Notes: generated by a model not told the origin, from the sequence alone. Numbered from the stretch's first letter, positions 24,101 to 35,611 are shown. The stretch: 64,000 nt of DNA from Phytoamicus setariae (GCF_016722925.1 NZ_JAEQNC010000013.1:97652-161651), one strand, 5' to 3'. Numbers and translations: made by a program.

Positions 24101-25221
24101 GCGAGTACCTCTTTGAATGCTACGACCGACCTGCCATCCATGACGGCTTCGACCAGATCGCCCAGCGCGGTCGCTGCCTGCGGCTTGCCGGTTGCCTTGG
24201 CCGCATGCGCGACGCGGTCCAGTCGTGCTGGATCGGCCATCGCCGATCCGATGATGTCAGATAGTTTTTCAGGCGACAGCGCCGACTGCGCGATCACCTC
24301 GGCACCGCCTTCAGCCTTGAGCGCAGCGGCATTCGCCGCCTGATCATGATCGAGCGCATAAGGATAGGGAACGAGAACCGACGGCCTACCGATGACGGCA
24401 AGTTCCGACACGGTCGAAGCGCCAGAACGGCAGATCACCAGGTTGGCATCGGCGATCTTGCCCGGCATATCGGCGAAAAATGGCGATACGTCGGCTGAAA
24501 GGCCCAGTTTGGCAAAAGCCGCAGTTACCTTTTCGGCGTCTTCGGGTCTGGCCTGCTGGACAACACGCAGGCGTTTACGCTGCCGATCCTCCAACAGGCA
24601 TATAGCCGAGGGTACTACCGAAGAAAAATACTGCGCGCCCTGGCTGCCGCCGAAAACGAGGAGATTGAACAGATCGTCCGCGCCCGACGGCTTGTAGGGC
24701 ACGCCGGCTGCGGCAATGACATCCGGCCGGACCGGATTACCGGTCACGACAGTCTTGTCGGCATATTTGCCGCTGCCTTCCGGCAGGAAGCCGCCGGCAA
24801 TGGCCATGACCTTGGCTGCCAGCATCTTGTTGGCCCGGCCCATCACCGCATTCTGCTCGTGAATGAGCGTCGGAATACCCATCGAGCTGGCGGCAAGCAA
24901 TGGCGGCACAGTGGGATAACCACCAAATCCGATCACCGCCCTGGGCTTTAATCGACTGAAGAGCGCGCGCGCGGTGCGCATGCCCTTCCAAAGAGTGAAC
25001 AGCGCGCGGGCGACAGCAATGGGATTTTTGGAACCGATCGTGGCCGATGGAACGACATGGATTTCATCAGCCGGAAATTTTCCCGCGAAACGCTCGGCAC
25101 GGCTATCGGTCACCAGATGTACCTGATAGCCACGCGCTTTCAGCTCATGCCCAAGCGCCTCAGCCGGAAAAAGATGACCGCCGGTTCCCCCGGCAGCCAA
25201 AACGATCAACCCACTACCCAT
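24097..25221 (-). CDS. murG: UDP-GlcNAc:undecaprenyl-PP-MurNAc-pentapeptide GlcNAc transferase MurG
   Basis: A 374-residue GT28 glycosyltransferase that converts lipid I to lipid II on the cytosolic face of the membrane. The N-terminal G-loop is [16 protein letters not shown], the second G-loop [16 protein letters not shown], followed by [12 protein letters not shown], the third loop [12 protein letters not shown], and the donor-binding [31 protein letters not shown]. It starts 5 bases after the ftsW stop. Confidence 0.97.
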   Translation of the reverse strand: MGSGLIVLAAGGTGGHLFPAEALGHELKARGYQVHLVTDSRAERFAGKFPADEIHVVPSATIGSKNPIAVARALFTLWKGMRTARALFSRLKPRAVIGFGGYPTVPPLLAASSMGIPTLIHEQNAVMGRANKMLAAKVMAIAGGFLPEGSGKYADKTVVTGNPVRPDVIAAAGVPYKPSGADDLFNLLVFGGSQGAQYFSSVVPSAICLLEDRQRKRLRVVQQARPEDAEKVTAAFAKLGLSADVSPFFADMPGKIADANLVICRSGASTVSELAVIGRPSVLVPYPYALDHDQAANAAALKAEGGAEVIAQSALSPEKLSDIIGSAMADPARLDRVAHAAKATGKPQAATALGDLVEAVMDGRSVVAFKEVLA

Positions 25222-25226
25222 TCACT

Positions 25227-26384
25227 CTACTCCGCCGGGACACCGTGGCCGGAAGAACGGAATAGACTACGTTCCTGGGCCCGTTGCTCCGGCCTGTGAC
25301 GCGTCAGCGCCAAGATAAAACCAGCTGTGACGCATATGGCAATCTGCGAGGAACCGCCATAGGAAATCAGTGGCAACGTCATGCCTTTTGCGGGAAGAAG
25401 CTGCAGATTGACGCCGATATTGATGATCGACTGGAAACCTATCTGCAGCACCAAGCCGGCGACGGCAAAGCGGGTAAAATCGTTACGATCGCGGAACGCA
25501 TGGTTCAGACCGCGCATGACCACGAAGAGATAGAGGCCGACCAGCGCCATGCAGAAGACGATACCGAACTCCTCGGCCGAGACCGAAAAGACAAAGTCGG
25601 TATGGCTGTCCGGAAGGATACGTTTGACGACGCCTTCACCGGGTCCCATGCCGAACCATCCGCCGCGGGTGATCGCGTCATGGGCGGTATCGACCTGGAA
25701 AGTATTGCCCTCACCAGTCAGGAACTGGTCGATACGGCCGGCAACGTGCGGAAAGAAAGAATAGGCAAAAAACAGGAACCCAGCCGCGCCACCTGCCATA
25801 AGCACGATCCACAGCCAGGGCATCCCGGCCATGAAGAACATGCTGCCCCAGACTGCCGTGGTCAGGATCGTCTGGCCAAGATCGGGCTCGGCCACCAGCA
25901 GTGCCGCTACGATCACGAAAAGCAGCATGGCAAACAGGTTGCCGGGGATATCGGGCTGCCGCTGATGCTCGGCAAACAGCCAGGCGCAGACGACGACGAA
26001 GGCCGGCTTCATGAATTCGGAGGGCTGTATCGACAGGAAGGATATGGAAATCCAGCGCCGGGACCCCTTCACCTCCATGCCGATGAACAACACCAGCACC
26101 ATCATCACCAGCGCCACCACCAGCATGATCATCGCCACGCGGCGAATCTGGCGTGGGGTCAGGAACGAAAGTCCGAACATCATGACCAGCGAAGGGATCA
26201 GAAACAGGGCGTGGCGCTCGACAAAGTGAAAGCTATCGAGGCCGATGCGTTCGGCGACAGCGGGCGAAGCCGCGAAGGAGAGCATGAACCCGGTCAGGAG
26301 AAGCAGGATGAAGACGGCCAGGAAAAGCCTGTCGATCGTCCAGAACCATTCGGCCAAAGGCCCTCTTTCCGCTCTGCTCACCAT
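25227..26384 (-). CDS. ftsW: Septal SEDS glycosyltransferase FtsW
   Basis: A 385-residue polytopic membrane protein (about ten segments) that polymerises lipid II at the division site with FtsI. SEDS hallmarks are LSIQPSEFMKPAFVVVCAW, the large periplasmic loop with VDTAHDAITRGGWFGMGPGEGVVK, and GMTLPLISYGGSS near the end. I start at the ATG at 26384 (MVSRAERGPLAEWFW), which has GAGGA 6 bases upstream; the frame is open to 26441 but without a ribosome site. A perfect CtrA-type box stands 39 bases before this start. Confidence 0.96.
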   Translation of the reverse strand: MVSRAERGPLAEWFWTIDRLFLAVFILLLLTGFMLSFAASPAVAERIGLDSFHFVERHALFLIPSLVMMFGLSFLTPRQIRRVAMIMLVVALVMMVLVLFIGMEVKGSRRWISISFLSIQPSEFMKPAFVVVCAWLFAEHQRQPDIPGNLFAMLLFVIVAALLVAEPDLGQTILTTAVWGSMFFMAGMPWLWIVLMAGGAAGFLFFAYSFFPHVAGRIDQFLTGEGNTFQVDTAHDAITRGGWFGMGPGEGVVKRILPDSHTDFVFSVSAEEFGIVFCMALVGLYLFVVMRGLNHAFRDRNDFTRFAVAGLVLQIGFQSIINIGVNLQLLPAKGMTLPLISYGGSSQIAICVTAGFILALTRHRPEQRAQERSLFRSSGHGVPAE

Positions 26385-26422
26385 GATGAATCCTCTTTTC
26401 CCTCCACAATGAAGGGAACCCC

Positions 26423-26439
26423 TTAATATGTCATTAACC
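26423..26439. promoter_or_regulatory. Perfect CtrA-type box upstream of ftsW
   Basis: TTAA-TATGTCA-TTAACC on the plus strand is an exact TTAA-N7-TTAAC match, in the 119-base gap between murD and ftsW. It is unusually near the ftsW start codon, so an activated promoter would leave a leader of only about ten bases. Confidence 0.65.
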
Positions 26440-26503
26440 ACGCGTGACGGAGGCTACACTACACGGCCAAGCCTGAGGCAGGCTTGTCTGGAACGCAGAA
26501 AAA

Positions 26504-27895
26504 TCAGACCAGCATCTCGATGCCGCCGATATCGCGTACGAGGTCGACGAACCGATCGCCGCGAACCTCGAAATTCTTGAACTGGTCGAAACTGGCGCAA
26601 GCGGGCGATAGCATCACCACTGCTCCAGGCACTCCCTCCCGCTCGGCGTCGGCTGCAGCATGGCTGACGGCCCTGTCGAGCGTATCGGAAATCTCATAAC
26701 TCACATCAGTCCCGAGCGTTGCGGCGAATTGCGGCGCTGCTTCGCCGATAAGATACGCCTTGGCGATGCGACCATAAAGCGGCTTGAGCGTGGAAATCCC
26801 GCCTTCCTTGGGTAATCCACCGGCAATCCAATAGATCCGGTCGTAACTGGAGAGCGCAGGCGCTGCGGCATCCGCATTGGTGGCCTTTGAATCGTTGACG
26901 AACGTGACGCCGGCCTTCCGGGCAACAGGCTGCATGCGGTGTTTCAGGCCGGGAAACGAACCGAGGCCCGCGCGAATTTCGCTCTCGCCAAGTCCTACAG
27001 CCAGGCAGGCTGCGATGGCAGCCGCCGCGTTCTGGGCATTATGCGATCCGCGCAGGGTCTGGATACCGTCAAGATCGGCGACTTCCGCAACCACCCCGTC
27101 GTGGGCGCGCATGATTTTCGATGCGTCGGCATAGAGACCTTCGGCCACGGCATGCCTGCGCGAAATGCGCATCACCTTGACACCGGCCTTTTCAACCCGA
27201 TCAGCGATCAGGCTGCAATAGCTGTCGTCGTCGCCGATCACGGCGGTTCCCGCCCCGGCAACCAGCCTCTCCTTGACGTCCGAATAATGCTGCATCGTGC
27301 CATGACGATCGAGGTGGTCGGGCGTCAGGTTGAGCAGGATGCCGGCGGATGCATTGATGGTGGGTGCCAGGTCGATCTGGTAGGAAGAGCACTCGACCAC
27401 ATAGAAGCGGTCGGCCTTCGGCGGATCGAGTGTGAGCACCGCCGTGCCGATATTGCCGCCGAGCTGGGTATCGCGACCAGCGCTCTTCAGGATGTGGGCG
27501 ATCAAGGCCGTCGTCGTCGACTTGCCGTTGGTGCCGGTAATGGCAATAAACGGGCAGTCCGGGGCATGGGCACGGCGTTCGCGTACGAAAAGCTCGACAT
27601 CGCCGATAATCTCCACGCCTGCAGCATGGGCCAAATCCACCGTCCAGTGTGGCTTGGGATGAGTGAGTGGCACACCGGGCGATAGTACGAAAGCCGCAAA
27701 GGCGCTCCAGTCGACGGTCCTGAGATCAGCAGTTCCGATGCCCTTCTCCGCAGCCTTGGCGACCGAATCCGGATTGTCGTCCCAGGCTGTGACGATGGTG
27801 CCGCCCGCAGCCAATGCTTCTGCCGTGGCAAGGCCCGAACCGCCCAGCCCGAAAAGCGCGATCTTCTTATCCTTGAATGTGGTGACGGCGATCAT
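26504..27895 (-). CDS. murD: UDP-N-acetylmuramoylalanine--D-glutamate ligase MurD
   Basis: A 463-residue Mur ligase adding D-glutamate. Visible are [18 protein letters not shown] at the N-terminus, the ATP site [27 protein letters not shown] and [30 protein letters not shown] and the final [22 protein letters not shown]. The SPACASFD motif is MurD-specific. It follows mraY by 7 bases on the same strand. Confidence 0.97.
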   Translation of the reverse strand: MIAVTTFKDKKIALFGLGGSGLATAEALAAGGTIVTAWDDNPDSVAKAAEKGIGTADLRTVDWSAFAAFVLSPGVPLTHPKPHWTVDLAHAAGVEIIGDVELFVRERRAHAPDCPFIAITGTNGKSTTTALIAHILKSAGRDTQLGGNIGTAVLTLDPPKADRFYVVECSSYQIDLAPTINASAGILLNLTPDHLDRHGTMQHYSDVKERLVAGAGTAVIGDDDSYCSLIADRVEKAGVKVMRISRRHAVAEGLYADASKIMRAHDGVVAEVADLDGIQTLRGSHNAQNAAAAIAACLAVGLGESEIRAGLGSFPGLKHRMQPVARKAGVTFVNDSKATNADAAAPALSSYDRIYWIAGGLPKEGGISTLKPLYGRIAKAYLIGEAAPQFAATLGTDVSYEISDTLDRAVSHAAADAEREGVPGAVVMLSPACASFDQFKNFEVRGDRFVDLVRDIGGIEMLV

Positions 27896-27902
27896 ACCGA
27901 CC

Positions 27903-29003
27903 TCACCGGATCTTGAGTGTTGCGAGGCCGACCAGCGCCAGGATCACCGAAATGATCCAGAAGCGGATGACCACCTGGCTTTCCGTCCAGCCCTTCTTTT
28001 CGAAATGATGGTGGATCGGCGCCATCAGGAACACACGCTTGCCAGTCAGCTTGAAGCTGCCGACCTGGATGATGACCGAAAGCGTTTCCATGACGAACAC
28101 GCCGCCGATGATCGCCATGACGATCTCGTGCTTGGTGGCGACAGCAACAGAACCGATCAGGCCGCCCAACGACAATGACCCTGTATCGCCCATGAAAATG
28201 GCGGCCGGTGGCGCGTTGAACCACAGAAAACCGAGACCTGCGCCTACGACGGCGCTGACAAGCACCGTCAACTCACCCGTACCGGGGACGAAATTGATCT
28301 GCAGGTAATTGGAAAACACTGCATTACCAGCGAGATAAGCAATTGCGCCGAACGACGCCGAGGCGATCATGACTGGCACGATGGCGAGCCCGTCAAGGCC
28401 GTCGGTAAAGTTGACGGCATTGCCCGCGGCAACGATCACGAAGCCACCGAAGATGATGAAGAAATAGCCCAGATTGAGCAGCAGGTCCTTGAAGAACGGA
28501 AATGCCACCGATGTCGCGATGGTCGAGTCGGCGGGACCGCTCGCGGCCGCAGAACGCATCATGAAGAACACCGCGATACCGGCAATGACAAACTCCGTCA
28601 GCAGCCGCATCCGACCTGAAAAACCGGCGGTGGATTGCTTGGTGACCTTGAGATAATCGTCATAGAACCCGATCAGACCGAAGCCGAGCATGACGAGCAG
28701 GCAACTGACGACATAAACGTTGCCGAGATCCGCCCACAGCAGCGACGAGGCAACCACGGCAGCAAGGATCATCAGGCCGCCCATCGTGGGCGTGCCGGCC
28801 TTCTTGAAATGCGTCTGAGGACCATCGGCGCGGATCGGCTGGCCCTTGCCCTGTCGGACACGCAGCGAATCGATGATCCGAGGACCAAAGAAGAAGACGA
28901 AGAGTGCGGAGGTGAAGAGTGCGGCGCCCGCCCTGAACGTGATATAGCGGAACAGGTTGAACACCTGGAGATGGTCCGACAACTCCACCAGCCACAAAAA
29001 CAT
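27903..29003 (-). CDS. mraY: Phospho-MurNAc-pentapeptide translocase MraY
   Basis: A 366-residue integral membrane enzyme with about ten segments that links UDP-MurNAc-pentapeptide to undecaprenyl phosphate, giving lipid I. Characteristic motifs are [22 protein letters not shown] (catalytic aspartates), [33 protein letters not shown] and [13 protein letters not shown]. The start is ATG 29003 with [24 protein letters not shown]. It follows murF by 25 bases. Confidence 0.98.
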   Translation of the reverse strand: MFLWLVELSDHLQVFNLFRYITFRAGAALFTSALFVFFFGPRIIDSLRVRQGKGQPIRADGPQTHFKKAGTPTMGGLMILAAVVASSLLWADLGNVYVVSCLLVMLGFGLIGFYDDYLKVTKQSTAGFSGRMRLLTEFVIAGIAVFFMMRSAAASGPADSTIATSVAFPFFKDLLLNLGYFFIIFGGFVIVAAGNAVNFTDGLDGLAIVPVMIASASFGAIAYLAGNAVFSNYLQINFVPGTGELTVLVSAVVGAGLGFLWFNAPPAAIFMGDTGSLSLGGLIGSVAVATKHEIVMAIIGGVFVMETLSVIIQVGSFKLTGKRVFLMAPIHHHFEKKGWTESQVVIRFWIISVILALVGLATLKIR

Positions 29004-29028
29004 CCGCTTTCTTCCCTCTCTTGGTCCC

Positions 29029-30450
29029 TTAAGCCGTCTCGGACGGCGGGTATTTTGCGACTAGCGCCTGGACGATCCGGCCAAAACCTGTGCCGTTCGA
29101 CGATTTCACCATCAGCACGTCGCCGGGTCGGACATTGTCGAGCACATGGCTCGTCAGCGCGTCGGCATCGTCACGATAGACGACTTCCTTACTGCTCACG
29201 AGCGCATCGCGCAAATACCCCATCTCCGCGCCGGCGAGCCATATATCATCAATTCCTGTTTCACCAAGAGGCAGCGCAAGATCCGCATGCACTCCAGGCG
29301 AATATTCGCCCATCTCCAGCATATCGCCGAGCACGGCGATCCGCCGGCCACCCTCGCCGACCTCTGCCGATGCAAGCAGCGCAATCGCCGCCTGCATCGA
29401 GGCCGGATTGGCGTTGTAGCTTTCATCGATCAGCGTAAACGCGCCCTCGGGCGTCATCAGCCGCATGCGCTGGCCGCGCCCCTTGCCTGCCGTCACGTCG
29501 GCAAAGGCAGCGGCCACCTTTTCCACATCAGCGCCCGCGAGCGCGGCAGCGGCAAGCACCGCGACCGCATTTTCGGCAATATGCCGGCCGGGCGCATTGA
29601 TCAAGACCTCAACAGTCCGGCCCGCGACATTGACCCAGAACATAGCCGCATCGCCTTCCGCCAAATAGTCGACCAGCCGGAAATCAGCCTTGGCGTGGGT
29701 ACCGAAGGAATGGATATTGGTGACTTCTGCCGCAATCGCTGCCTGTTCGAGCTGCTCGAACTGACTATTGTCGCGGTTTATCAGCGCGTGCCCGCCCTTG
29801 ACGATGCCCTCGAAAATCTCGGCCTTGGCAGTTGCTATCTCCTCAAGTCCCGAGAAGTTTCCGAGATGGGCGGCGGCTATCGTCGTAATGATGGCGATAT
29901 GCGGCCGGACCATATTCACCAGCGGCCTGATTTCGCCGGGATGGTTCATGCCGATTTCGAAGACACCAAAGTCGGCTTCTCGCGACAGACGCGCGAGCGT
30001 CAGCGGCACACCCCAGTGATTGTTGAAGGAAGCCGGCGAGTAATGCACCGTTCCGCAGGAGGACAGAACCTGTCGCAACATTTCCTTGGTCGTGGTCTTG
30101 CCGACCGAACCGGTGACGGCGATGATACGTCCCCGTGAACGATCCCGGGCTGCGCGGCCAAGCTTTTCCAGCGCTTCCAGCACGTCGGTAACGACGATCA
30201 TTGGCGCCGATATCCGCCCTAGCGCCGGAATCCGCGCCTCGCTGACAACCAGCAGGCTGGCGCCGTTCGCGACCGCGATCCCCGCATAGTCATGGCCATC
30301 GACCCTGTCGCCCTTGATGGCGAAGAACGCATCGCCGGGCGAAATCGCCCTGGAGTCGATGCTGATGCCCGTAATCCCTTCGGGCATGTGCCCGGTAGGA
30401 CGGCCATGCATTGCCTCGACCAGCTCGCTCACTGTCCACAAGAATGTCAC
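29029..30450 (-). CDS. murF: UDP-MurNAc-tripeptide--D-Ala-D-Ala ligase MurF
   Basis: A 473-residue Mur ligase attaching the dipeptide made by Ddl. The N-terminal [22 protein letters not shown] site [43 protein letters not shown] and [17 protein letters not shown] mark MurF. I choose the GTG at 30450 because GGGAGGA lies 7 bases upstream; the frame is open to 30534 but that part overlaps murE and has no site. Four bases separate it from the murE stop. Confidence 0.96.
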   Translation of the reverse strand: MTFLWTVSELVEAMHGRPTGHMPEGITGISIDSRAISPGDAFFAIKGDRVDGHDYAGIAVANGASLLVVSEARIPALGRISAPMIVVTDVLEALEKLGRAARDRSRGRIIAVTGSVGKTTTKEMLRQVLSSCGTVHYSPASFNNHWGVPLTLARLSREADFGVFEIGMNHPGEIRPLVNMVRPHIAIITTIAAAHLGNFSGLEEIATAKAEIFEGIVKGGHALINRDNSQFEQLEQAAIAAEVTNIHSFGTHAKADFRLVDYLAEGDAAMFWVNVAGRTVEVLINAPGRHIAENAVAVLAAAALAGADVEKVAAAFADVTAGKGRGQRMRLMTPEGAFTLIDESYNANPASMQAAIALLASAEVGEGGRRIAVLGDMLEMGEYSPGVHADLALPLGETGIDDIWLAGAEMGYLRDALVSSKEVVYRDDADALTSHVLDNVRPGDVLMVKSSNGTGFGRIVQALVAKYPPSETA

Positions 30451-30454
30451 GGGT

Positions 30455-31909
30455 CTATCCTCCCAATGCTTTTCTGATCTCCTCGTGGTCGGAGAAGGGC
30501 AATACCTCCGTACCGACGGTCTGGCCTTCCTCATGGCCCTTCCCCGCCACGATCAATGTGTCGCCCGCACGCAACATCTGCACCGCGTAGCGAATTGCCT
30601 CATGGCGATCGCCGATCTCGACGGCGCCTTTGGCGGCAGCCATGATCTCGGCACGGATCGTCGAAGCGACTTCGGTGCGCGGATTGTCGTCGGTAACTAT
30701 GGCCACATCGGCCAGAAGTGTGGCGATTTCGCCCATGATCGGGCGCTTGCCCTTGTCACGGTCTCCGCCGCAGCCAAAAACGACCACGACACGCCCTGTT
30801 GTAAAAGGGCGGACCGAAATCAGCACGTTTTCCAGCGCTTCGGGCTTATGGGCATAATCCACGTAGCACAGCGCGCCGTCCTTCGTCTGACCGGCCAACT
30901 CCAGCCTGCCCGGCGCCCCCTTCAGATGATTGAGTGCGGCGAATGCCTTTGCCGGCTCCACGCCGGTCGAAATTGCAAGTCCCGCCGAAACGATCGCATT
31001 GGCAATCTGGAAGTCACCGGCCAGCGGCAGATGCACTTCGAAGATATCGTCGCCGAGATGGATCTCCGCCACCTGCTTGTCGCGGAAATGCTCGACGCGC
31101 TTGAGCGCCAGAAACTCGCCCTTGCGACCGACCGTCCGTACATCGAGCCCGGCAGCCGAAGCGGCCGCAGCGGCCCTGCCCGACCACTCATCATCGGCAT
31201 AGATGATGGCAGGCGCGCCCTTGTGCATCAGCGTATCGAAAAGCCGCATCTTGCACTGGAAATACTCCTCGACTGTCGGGTGATAGTCGAGATGGTCGCG
31301 TCCGAGATTGGTGAAGGCCGCAGCCGCAAGCTTGACGCCGTCGAGCCGGCGCTGATCCAGTCCGTGGCTCGATGCCTCCATCGCCGCATGCGTCACGCCA
31401 GCCTTGGCGAGATCCGCGAGCAACGCGTGAAGAGAAACTGGATCGGGCGTGGTCAGCGAGCCGTAGTCGTTGCGGCCGGGCGCAATGACGCCCGTCGTGC
31501 CGATCTGTGCGGCGGACATTCCGGCAGCGGCCCAGATCTGGCGCGTAAACGAAACCACCGACGTCTTGCCCGCCGTTCCGGTGACTGCGATCATGGTCTC
31601 GGGCTGGGCGCCATAGAATGCGGCCGCAGCAAGTGCCAGCAGTCGTCGTGGATCGTCGACGGCGATGACAGGAATGCCGGCGGCTATCGCAGAATGTTCG
31701 GAAGAAGCGACGACCGCCGCGGCTCCCTTGGCCACGGCATCGGCAATGAACTTCGCGCCGTCTGTCTTGGATCCGGAGAGAGCCACGAAAAGCTCTCCAC
31801 CCTTGACCTTGCGGCTATCTGCGGAGACGCCAGCGACAGACAGGTCCCCGACACGGGCTTCCAAAGGCCGCTCGATTCCGACCCTAGACATTAACTCGCC
31901 AAGTTTCAT
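30455..31909 (-). CDS. murE: UDP-MurNAc-L-Ala-D-Glu--meso-diaminopimelate ligase MurE
   Basis: A 484-residue Mur ligase. Motifs: [21 protein letters not shown] site [33 protein letters not shown] (SSHGL typical of MurE), [12 protein letters not shown], and VTDDNPRTE, the DNPR form of which selects meso-diaminopimelate rather than lysine. The ATG at 31909 (MKLGELMSR) follows a GGGG-rich stretch; a GTG at 31921 directly abuts AGGA and is less likely. It precedes murF in the same transcript. Confidence 0.96.
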   Translation of the reverse strand: MKLGELMSRVGIERPLEARVGDLSVAGVSADSRKVKGGELFVALSGSKTDGAKFIADAVAKGAAAVVASSEHSAIAAGIPVIAVDDPRRLLALAAAAFYGAQPETMIAVTGTAGKTSVVSFTRQIWAAAGMSAAQIGTTGVIAPGRNDYGSLTTPDPVSLHALLADLAKAGVTHAAMEASSHGLDQRRLDGVKLAAAAFTNLGRDHLDYHPTVEEYFQCKMRLFDTLMHKGAPAIIYADDEWSGRAAAAASAAGLDVRTVGRKGEFLALKRVEHFRDKQVAEIHLGDDIFEVHLPLAGDFQIANAIVSAGLAISTGVEPAKAFAALNHLKGAPGRLELAGQTKDGALCYVDYAHKPEALENVLISVRPFTTGRVVVVFGCGGDRDKGKRPIMGEIATLLADVAIVTDDNPRTEVASTIRAEIMAAAKGAVEIGDRHEAIRYAVQMLRAGDTLIVAGKGHEEGQTVGTEVLPFSDHEEIRKALGG

Positions 31910-31958
31910 ATTCCCCGCCACTCCTGCACAGCCGAATCTTCAGGACCGTTCTTGACCG

Positions 31959-33713
31959 TCAATAAGACACAAGCAAGGCATTTCCATCCTTGCCGAACCG
32001 TGGCTTGACGCCGAGAAGGGCCGCCGAGCGCCGAATGATGGCGCCGACGATGGGTGCGGAATTGCAGCCGGCCGTAATTCCGCAGCCTTCCTTGGCCGCT
32101 TTCGGCTCGTCGATGACGGCGAGAACGACATATTGCGGATCGTTGATCGGGAAAGCGGACAAGAAGGCATTGAAGCGGACCGAGTTCGAATAGCGTCCGT
32201 GCACGACCTTTTCTGCCGTTCCGGTTTTGCCCCCGACATCGAAACCGGGAACGCCGGCGCGACGGCCTGAACCGTCAGCGACATTGGCACGGAAGAGCGT
32301 CTTCATGTTCGTCACCGTATCGGGATTGACAACCATGACGGCACTCTCGTCAGCTTGCTCGACCGAACGCGGCAGGAAGGTGGGATTGATGAGCTTGCCA
32401 CCGTTCATCAGGGCGGCGGCGGCAACCGCCGTCTGCAACGGCGTGGTGGAAACCCCATGGCCGAATGCGACAGTCATCGACGTGATCTTCTTCCAGACCT
32501 TGGGCTGGCTGGGAGAGGCAACCTCAGGCAACTCGGTCTGCAATCGGGTCAGCAGGCCAAGCCGCGTCAGAAATTCCCGGTGACCGTCGATGCCGACAGC
32601 ATCGGCCATCTTGGCAGAACCGATATTGGAAGAATGCAGGAACACGTCGGTGACCGAAAGAACGCGTCGTGTTGCGTGGAAGTCGTGGATGGTGAACCCG
32701 CCAATGTAAAGAGGCCGGCGCGCGTCGAACGTATCGTTCATCGTGACCTTGCCGGAATCGAGCGCCATCGCCGTGGTGAACGCCTTGAAGGTCGAGCCCA
32801 TTTCGAACACGCCGCCGGACATGCGGTTCATGTCGCTCTTGGTTGTCCGGTCGATCGTCATGGCCGGGTCGTTGGGATCGAAATCCGGAACGGATTCCAT
32901 CGCCACGACTTCACCAGTGTGAATGTTGAGCACCACCGCGCCGGCTGCGATAGCGTTGTATTGCTTCATGCCGTAGACAATTTCCTCGTGCAGAATATTC
33001 TGCACGCGGAGATCGATCGACAGTTTGACCGGCTCAAGTGCCGACGTGCTGGTCATGCCGAGTTCGGCCAGATCGGCAAGGCCCTGGTTGTCCAGGTACT
33101 TCTCCATGCCGGCGACGCCGCGATTGTCGATATTGACATAGCCGACGACATGCGAGAGCGCGCTGCCGCTTGGGTAGAAGCGGCGCTTTGCCGGGCGGAA
33201 ACCAACGCCGGGAATCCCGAGCGCGAGGATTTCGCTCTGCTGCTTGGGTGTCAACTGGCGCCGCAGCCACTGGAAATGCGACTTGCTGGTCAGCTTCTTG
33301 TAAATCGTTTTGGAGTCGAGGTCGGGCAGGACGGACGTGATGAGTTCAACGGCCTCGTCCGGGTCGACAATCTTGTGCGGCTCGGCAAACAGCGAGACCG
33401 TGCGCACATCCGTTGCCAGCAGTTCGCCATTGCGGTCGAGAATATCAGGGCGCGACGCTACCTGATTGGCGGCACGACCGATGCTTGCAACCGTTTCCGG
33501 CCGGGACAAGCCGTATTGCACGAGACGGCCGCCGATGACCCCGTAAACCACAACGAAGCATCCGATCAGGATGCCGATGCGGTTGCGCGTCTGGCCACCG
33601 GATTTCTTGCGGGTGCCCTGGAAGGTCAACCCCCTGCGAGGCGGCAGGCCGCCGGCTCCCGTATTGAAGTGAGCCTTGCTCTTCAGAACCATGATCCGAG
33701 ATAGAAAGGACAT
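31959..33713 (-). CDS. ftsI: Septal transpeptidase FtsI (PBP3)
   Basis: A 584-residue class B penicillin-binding protein that crosslinks septal peptidoglycan. One membrane segment (GILIGCFVVVYGVIGGRLV, about residues 48-66) anchors it. Next comes the pedestal domain, with RPDILDRNGELLA at its start, then the catalytic domain with active serine in MGSTFKAFT (SxxK), HSSNIGSAK (SxN) and VGGKTGTAEK (KTG). Its ATG shares one base with the ftsL stop (33713), so translation is coupled. Confidence 0.97.
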   Translation of the reverse strand: MSFLSRIMVLKSKAHFNTGAGGLPPRRGLTFQGTRKKSGGQTRNRIGILIGCFVVVYGVIGGRLVQYGLSRPETVASIGRAANQVASRPDILDRNGELLATDVRTVSLFAEPHKIVDPDEAVELITSVLPDLDSKTIYKKLTSKSHFQWLRRQLTPKQQSEILALGIPGVGFRPAKRRFYPSGSALSHVVGYVNIDNRGVAGMEKYLDNQGLADLAELGMTSTSALEPVKLSIDLRVQNILHEEIVYGMKQYNAIAAGAVVLNIHTGEVVAMESVPDFDPNDPAMTIDRTTKSDMNRMSGGVFEMGSTFKAFTTAMALDSGKVTMNDTFDARRPLYIGGFTIHDFHATRRVLSVTDVFLHSSNIGSAKMADAVGIDGHREFLTRLGLLTRLQTELPEVASPSQPKVWKKITSMTVAFGHGVSTTPLQTAVAAAALMNGGKLINPTFLPRSVEQADESAVMVVNPDTVTNMKTLFRANVADGSGRRAGVPGFDVGGKTGTAEKVVHGRYSNSVRFNAFLSAFPINDPQYVVLAVIDEPKAAKEGCGITAGCNSAPIVGAIIRRSAALLGVKPRFGKDGNALLVSY

Positions 33714-34129
33714 CAGGGCTTCACCGATCCTGTTGAAACTTTGTCTGGGTTGGCGACGATCTTGGCGGCGTAGGCTTTCGCTTCCTTGTCGGAAACCTTG
33801 CCGTCCTTGTCGGCGTCCGCCTCGTCATAGACGGGCAGTTCCGATTTCAGCATGGGCAACTCGACCGCCTGGACGAGCTGGGTCGATTCCGTCGGTACCA
33901 GCTGCAATTCGGTCTGGTAGGCATTGATGAGCGTCTGCAAACGTCCAGGCTGGGTCAACAATGCCCAATCGGCCCTGAGCAGATCGATCGTATCCTTTTC
34001 GAGGCGGATCGAGGCCTCGAGTTTCTGCACTTCCTCGAGCTTCAGCTCGGCACGGTGCTTGATCGTGTAGGTGATGGTTGCGACCGCCGTCATGAAAACG
34101 ATCAGCAATATGTCCAGGGTGCGTAGCAT
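33713..34129 (-). CDS. ftsL: Cell division protein FtsL
   Basis: A 138-residue bitopic protein: membrane helix at the very start (MLRTLDILLIVFMTAVATITYTI as a span), then a coiled-coil leucine-zipper-like stretch (KLEEVQKLEASIRLEKDTIDLLRADWALL) and an acidic tail. Together with FtsQ and FtsB it activates FtsWI. Sequence identity in this family is low; the call rests on size, topology and its fixed position between rsmH and ftsI. The extra C-terminal 40 residues are usual in rhizobia. Confidence 0.9.
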   Translation of the reverse strand: MLRTLDILLIVFMTAVATITYTIKHRAELKLEEVQKLEASIRLEKDTIDLLRADWALLTQPGRLQTLINAYQTELQLVPTESTQLVQAVELPMLKSELPVYDEADADKDGKVSDKEAKAYAAKIVANPDKVSTGSVKP

Positions 34130-34130
34130 A

Positions 34131-35153
34131 TCAGCCCTTCAGCCTCTCGATGTCTGCAAGATCAGGCAAGTCGAAGATCGCGGGATCCTGCTTGCCAAAC
34201 CTGGCTTCGGTCCGGATACCGGCGCGCAGCTTCGCCGAGCGCGCGCGCGGATTGATATCCGCCTCCGCGTCGCTGGCGCCAACCGCCTGCCTGGTCATGA
34301 GCGTGAAAATTGCCGGCACCTGCGACACTTCGGGAAGATGGCGAGAGCCCGATGCCTTGCCGGAGCGTTCCGAGAAGAAGCGCTTGACGATCCGGTCCTC
34401 CAGCGAGTGGAAGGATACCACCACCAGCCGACCACCGGGCTTGAGCACGCGTTCGGCCGCAAACAGCGCATCGACCAATTCGCCGAGTTCATTGTTGACG
34501 AAGACGCGTAGAGCTTGGAACACGCGGGTTGCCGGATGGATCTTGTCGGTCATCTTGCGCGGCGTAACGATCTCGATCAGGCCTGCAAGGTCGCGCGTGG
34601 TTTCGAATTTCTTCTCCGCCCGCTTCTTTTCGATGGCTCGAGCGATCCGGCTGGCCTGACGCTCCTCGCCCAGGAACGAAAAAATGCGGATGAGGTCACC
34701 CACCTTGGCCCGATTGATGACATCTGCGGCGCTGACGCCGGAGGCCGACATGCGCATGTCGAGCGGTCCGTTGCGCTGGAAAGAGAAGCCGCGCTCGGCC
34801 TCATCGATCTGCATCGAGGAAACGCCGATATCCAGCACGATACCATCGAGCCCGCCAGCAGGGGCGAATTTGTCGAGCGCACTGAACTTCGTGTGATGGA
34901 GGGTGAGACGCCCGGTGTACTTGTCGACCAGCGCCTGCCCGGCAGCTATGGCCGTGGGGTCGCGATCAAGACCGATCACCTCGGCACCGCTGTCGAGTAT
35001 TGCCGAGGTATAGCCGCCTGCGCCAAAAGTGCCGTCGAGGACGATCTTGCCGGGGGCCGGCTCGAGATGCGCAAGCACCTCGGCCAGCATCACAGGGATA
35101 TGACGGACCGGTCCGCCATTGGCATCGTCCGAGCCGTTGCCATGATCCACCAT
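34131..35153 (-). CDS. rsmH: 16S rRNA (cytosine-1402-N4)-methyltransferase RsmH
   Basis: A 340-residue SAM-dependent methyltransferase that modifies C1402 in the ribosomal P site. RsmH motifs are [29 protein letters not shown] (SAM binding), [30 protein letters not shown] and [16 protein letters not shown]. The ATG at 35153 follows GAAGGTGAT. The frame is open far upstream (to 35798), but that stretch is the antisense-frame overlap with mraZ and was rejected. It starts 20 bases after mraZ. Confidence 0.97.
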   Translation of the reverse strand: MVDHGNGSDDANGGPVRHIPVMLAEVLAHLEPAPGKIVLDGTFGAGGYTSAILDSGAEVIGLDRDPTAIAAGQALVDKYTGRLTLHHTKFSALDKFAPAGGLDGIVLDIGVSSMQIDEAERGFSFQRNGPLDMRMSASGVSAADVINRAKVGDLIRIFSFLGEERQASRIARAIEKKRAEKKFETTRDLAGLIEIVTPRKMTDKIHPATRVFQALRVFVNNELGELVDALFAAERVLKPGGRLVVVSFHSLEDRIVKRFFSERSGKASGSRHLPEVSQVPAIFTLMTRQAVGASDAEADINPRARSAKLRAGIRTEARFGKQDPAIFDLPDLADIERLKG

Positions 35154-35173
35154 ATCACCTTCACCCCGCTTAT

Positions 35174-35611
35174 TCAGGAACGGGGGCCGCTTCTCCCCAA
35201 TTCCTCTCTCGCCGCATTCTGGGCCGCCTGGAACGCATCCGGCCGCCACAACTGGAAATAATCGGCCCGACCGGCGAAGGTCACCTCGCCCTCGATCCCC
35301 GTGTAGGTGCGGATAAAATCCGACACCATCAGGCGACCTTCTGAATCGAGCCTCATGAAGATCCCGCCACCATGTATCAGCAGCGACATCCGATTTGCCT
35401 CCAGCGAGAAGGGATCGAGATCCTCGAGCCTGCGCTCGAAACGCGCGAGCAACTCCGGACCGCCGATATTGATCGCCGGATAGTGGAAATCCTGAAAGCA
35501 GTAGAGCTCCTCTATCGCCTGCGAAGACAGTACGGCGCGAAAGGTTGCAGGCACAGAAACCCGACCTTTGGCATCCACCCTGTTCGTGGCATTTGAGAGG
35601 AACCGGCTCAT
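35174..35611 (-). CDS. mraZ: Transcriptional regulator MraZ
   Basis: A 145-residue protein with two AbrB-like SpoVT folds, each with a DxKGR-type motif: [16 protein letters not shown] and [16 protein letters not shown]. MraZ binds tandem TGGG-type repeats upstream of its own gene and represses the dcw operon in the bacteria where it has been studied. I start at ATG 35611 ([10 protein letters not shown]); a longer open frame to 35710 lacks similarity to the family. It is the first gene of the main dcw transcript, with about 550 bases to the divergent RTX gene. Confidence 0.96.
   Translation of the reverse strand: MSRFLSNATNRVDAKGRVSVPATFRAVLSSQAIEELYCFQDFHYPAINIGGPELLARFERRLEDLDPFSLEANRMSLLIHGGGIFMRLDSEGRLMVSDFIRTYTGIEGEVTFAGRADYFQLWRPDAFQAAQNAAREELGRSGPRS

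Noticed and set aside
22847..24343. A 498-codon open frame on the plus strand, opposite murC/murG
   Set aside because: It is antisense to two unmistakable Mur genes, has a biased His/Gly/Arg composition typical of reverse frames in GC-rich DNA, and shows no domain or ribosome site. The same applies to long plus-strand frames opposite ligA (3729-5177), murE (30314-31894), ftsI (32355-33704) and ettA (54960-56750).
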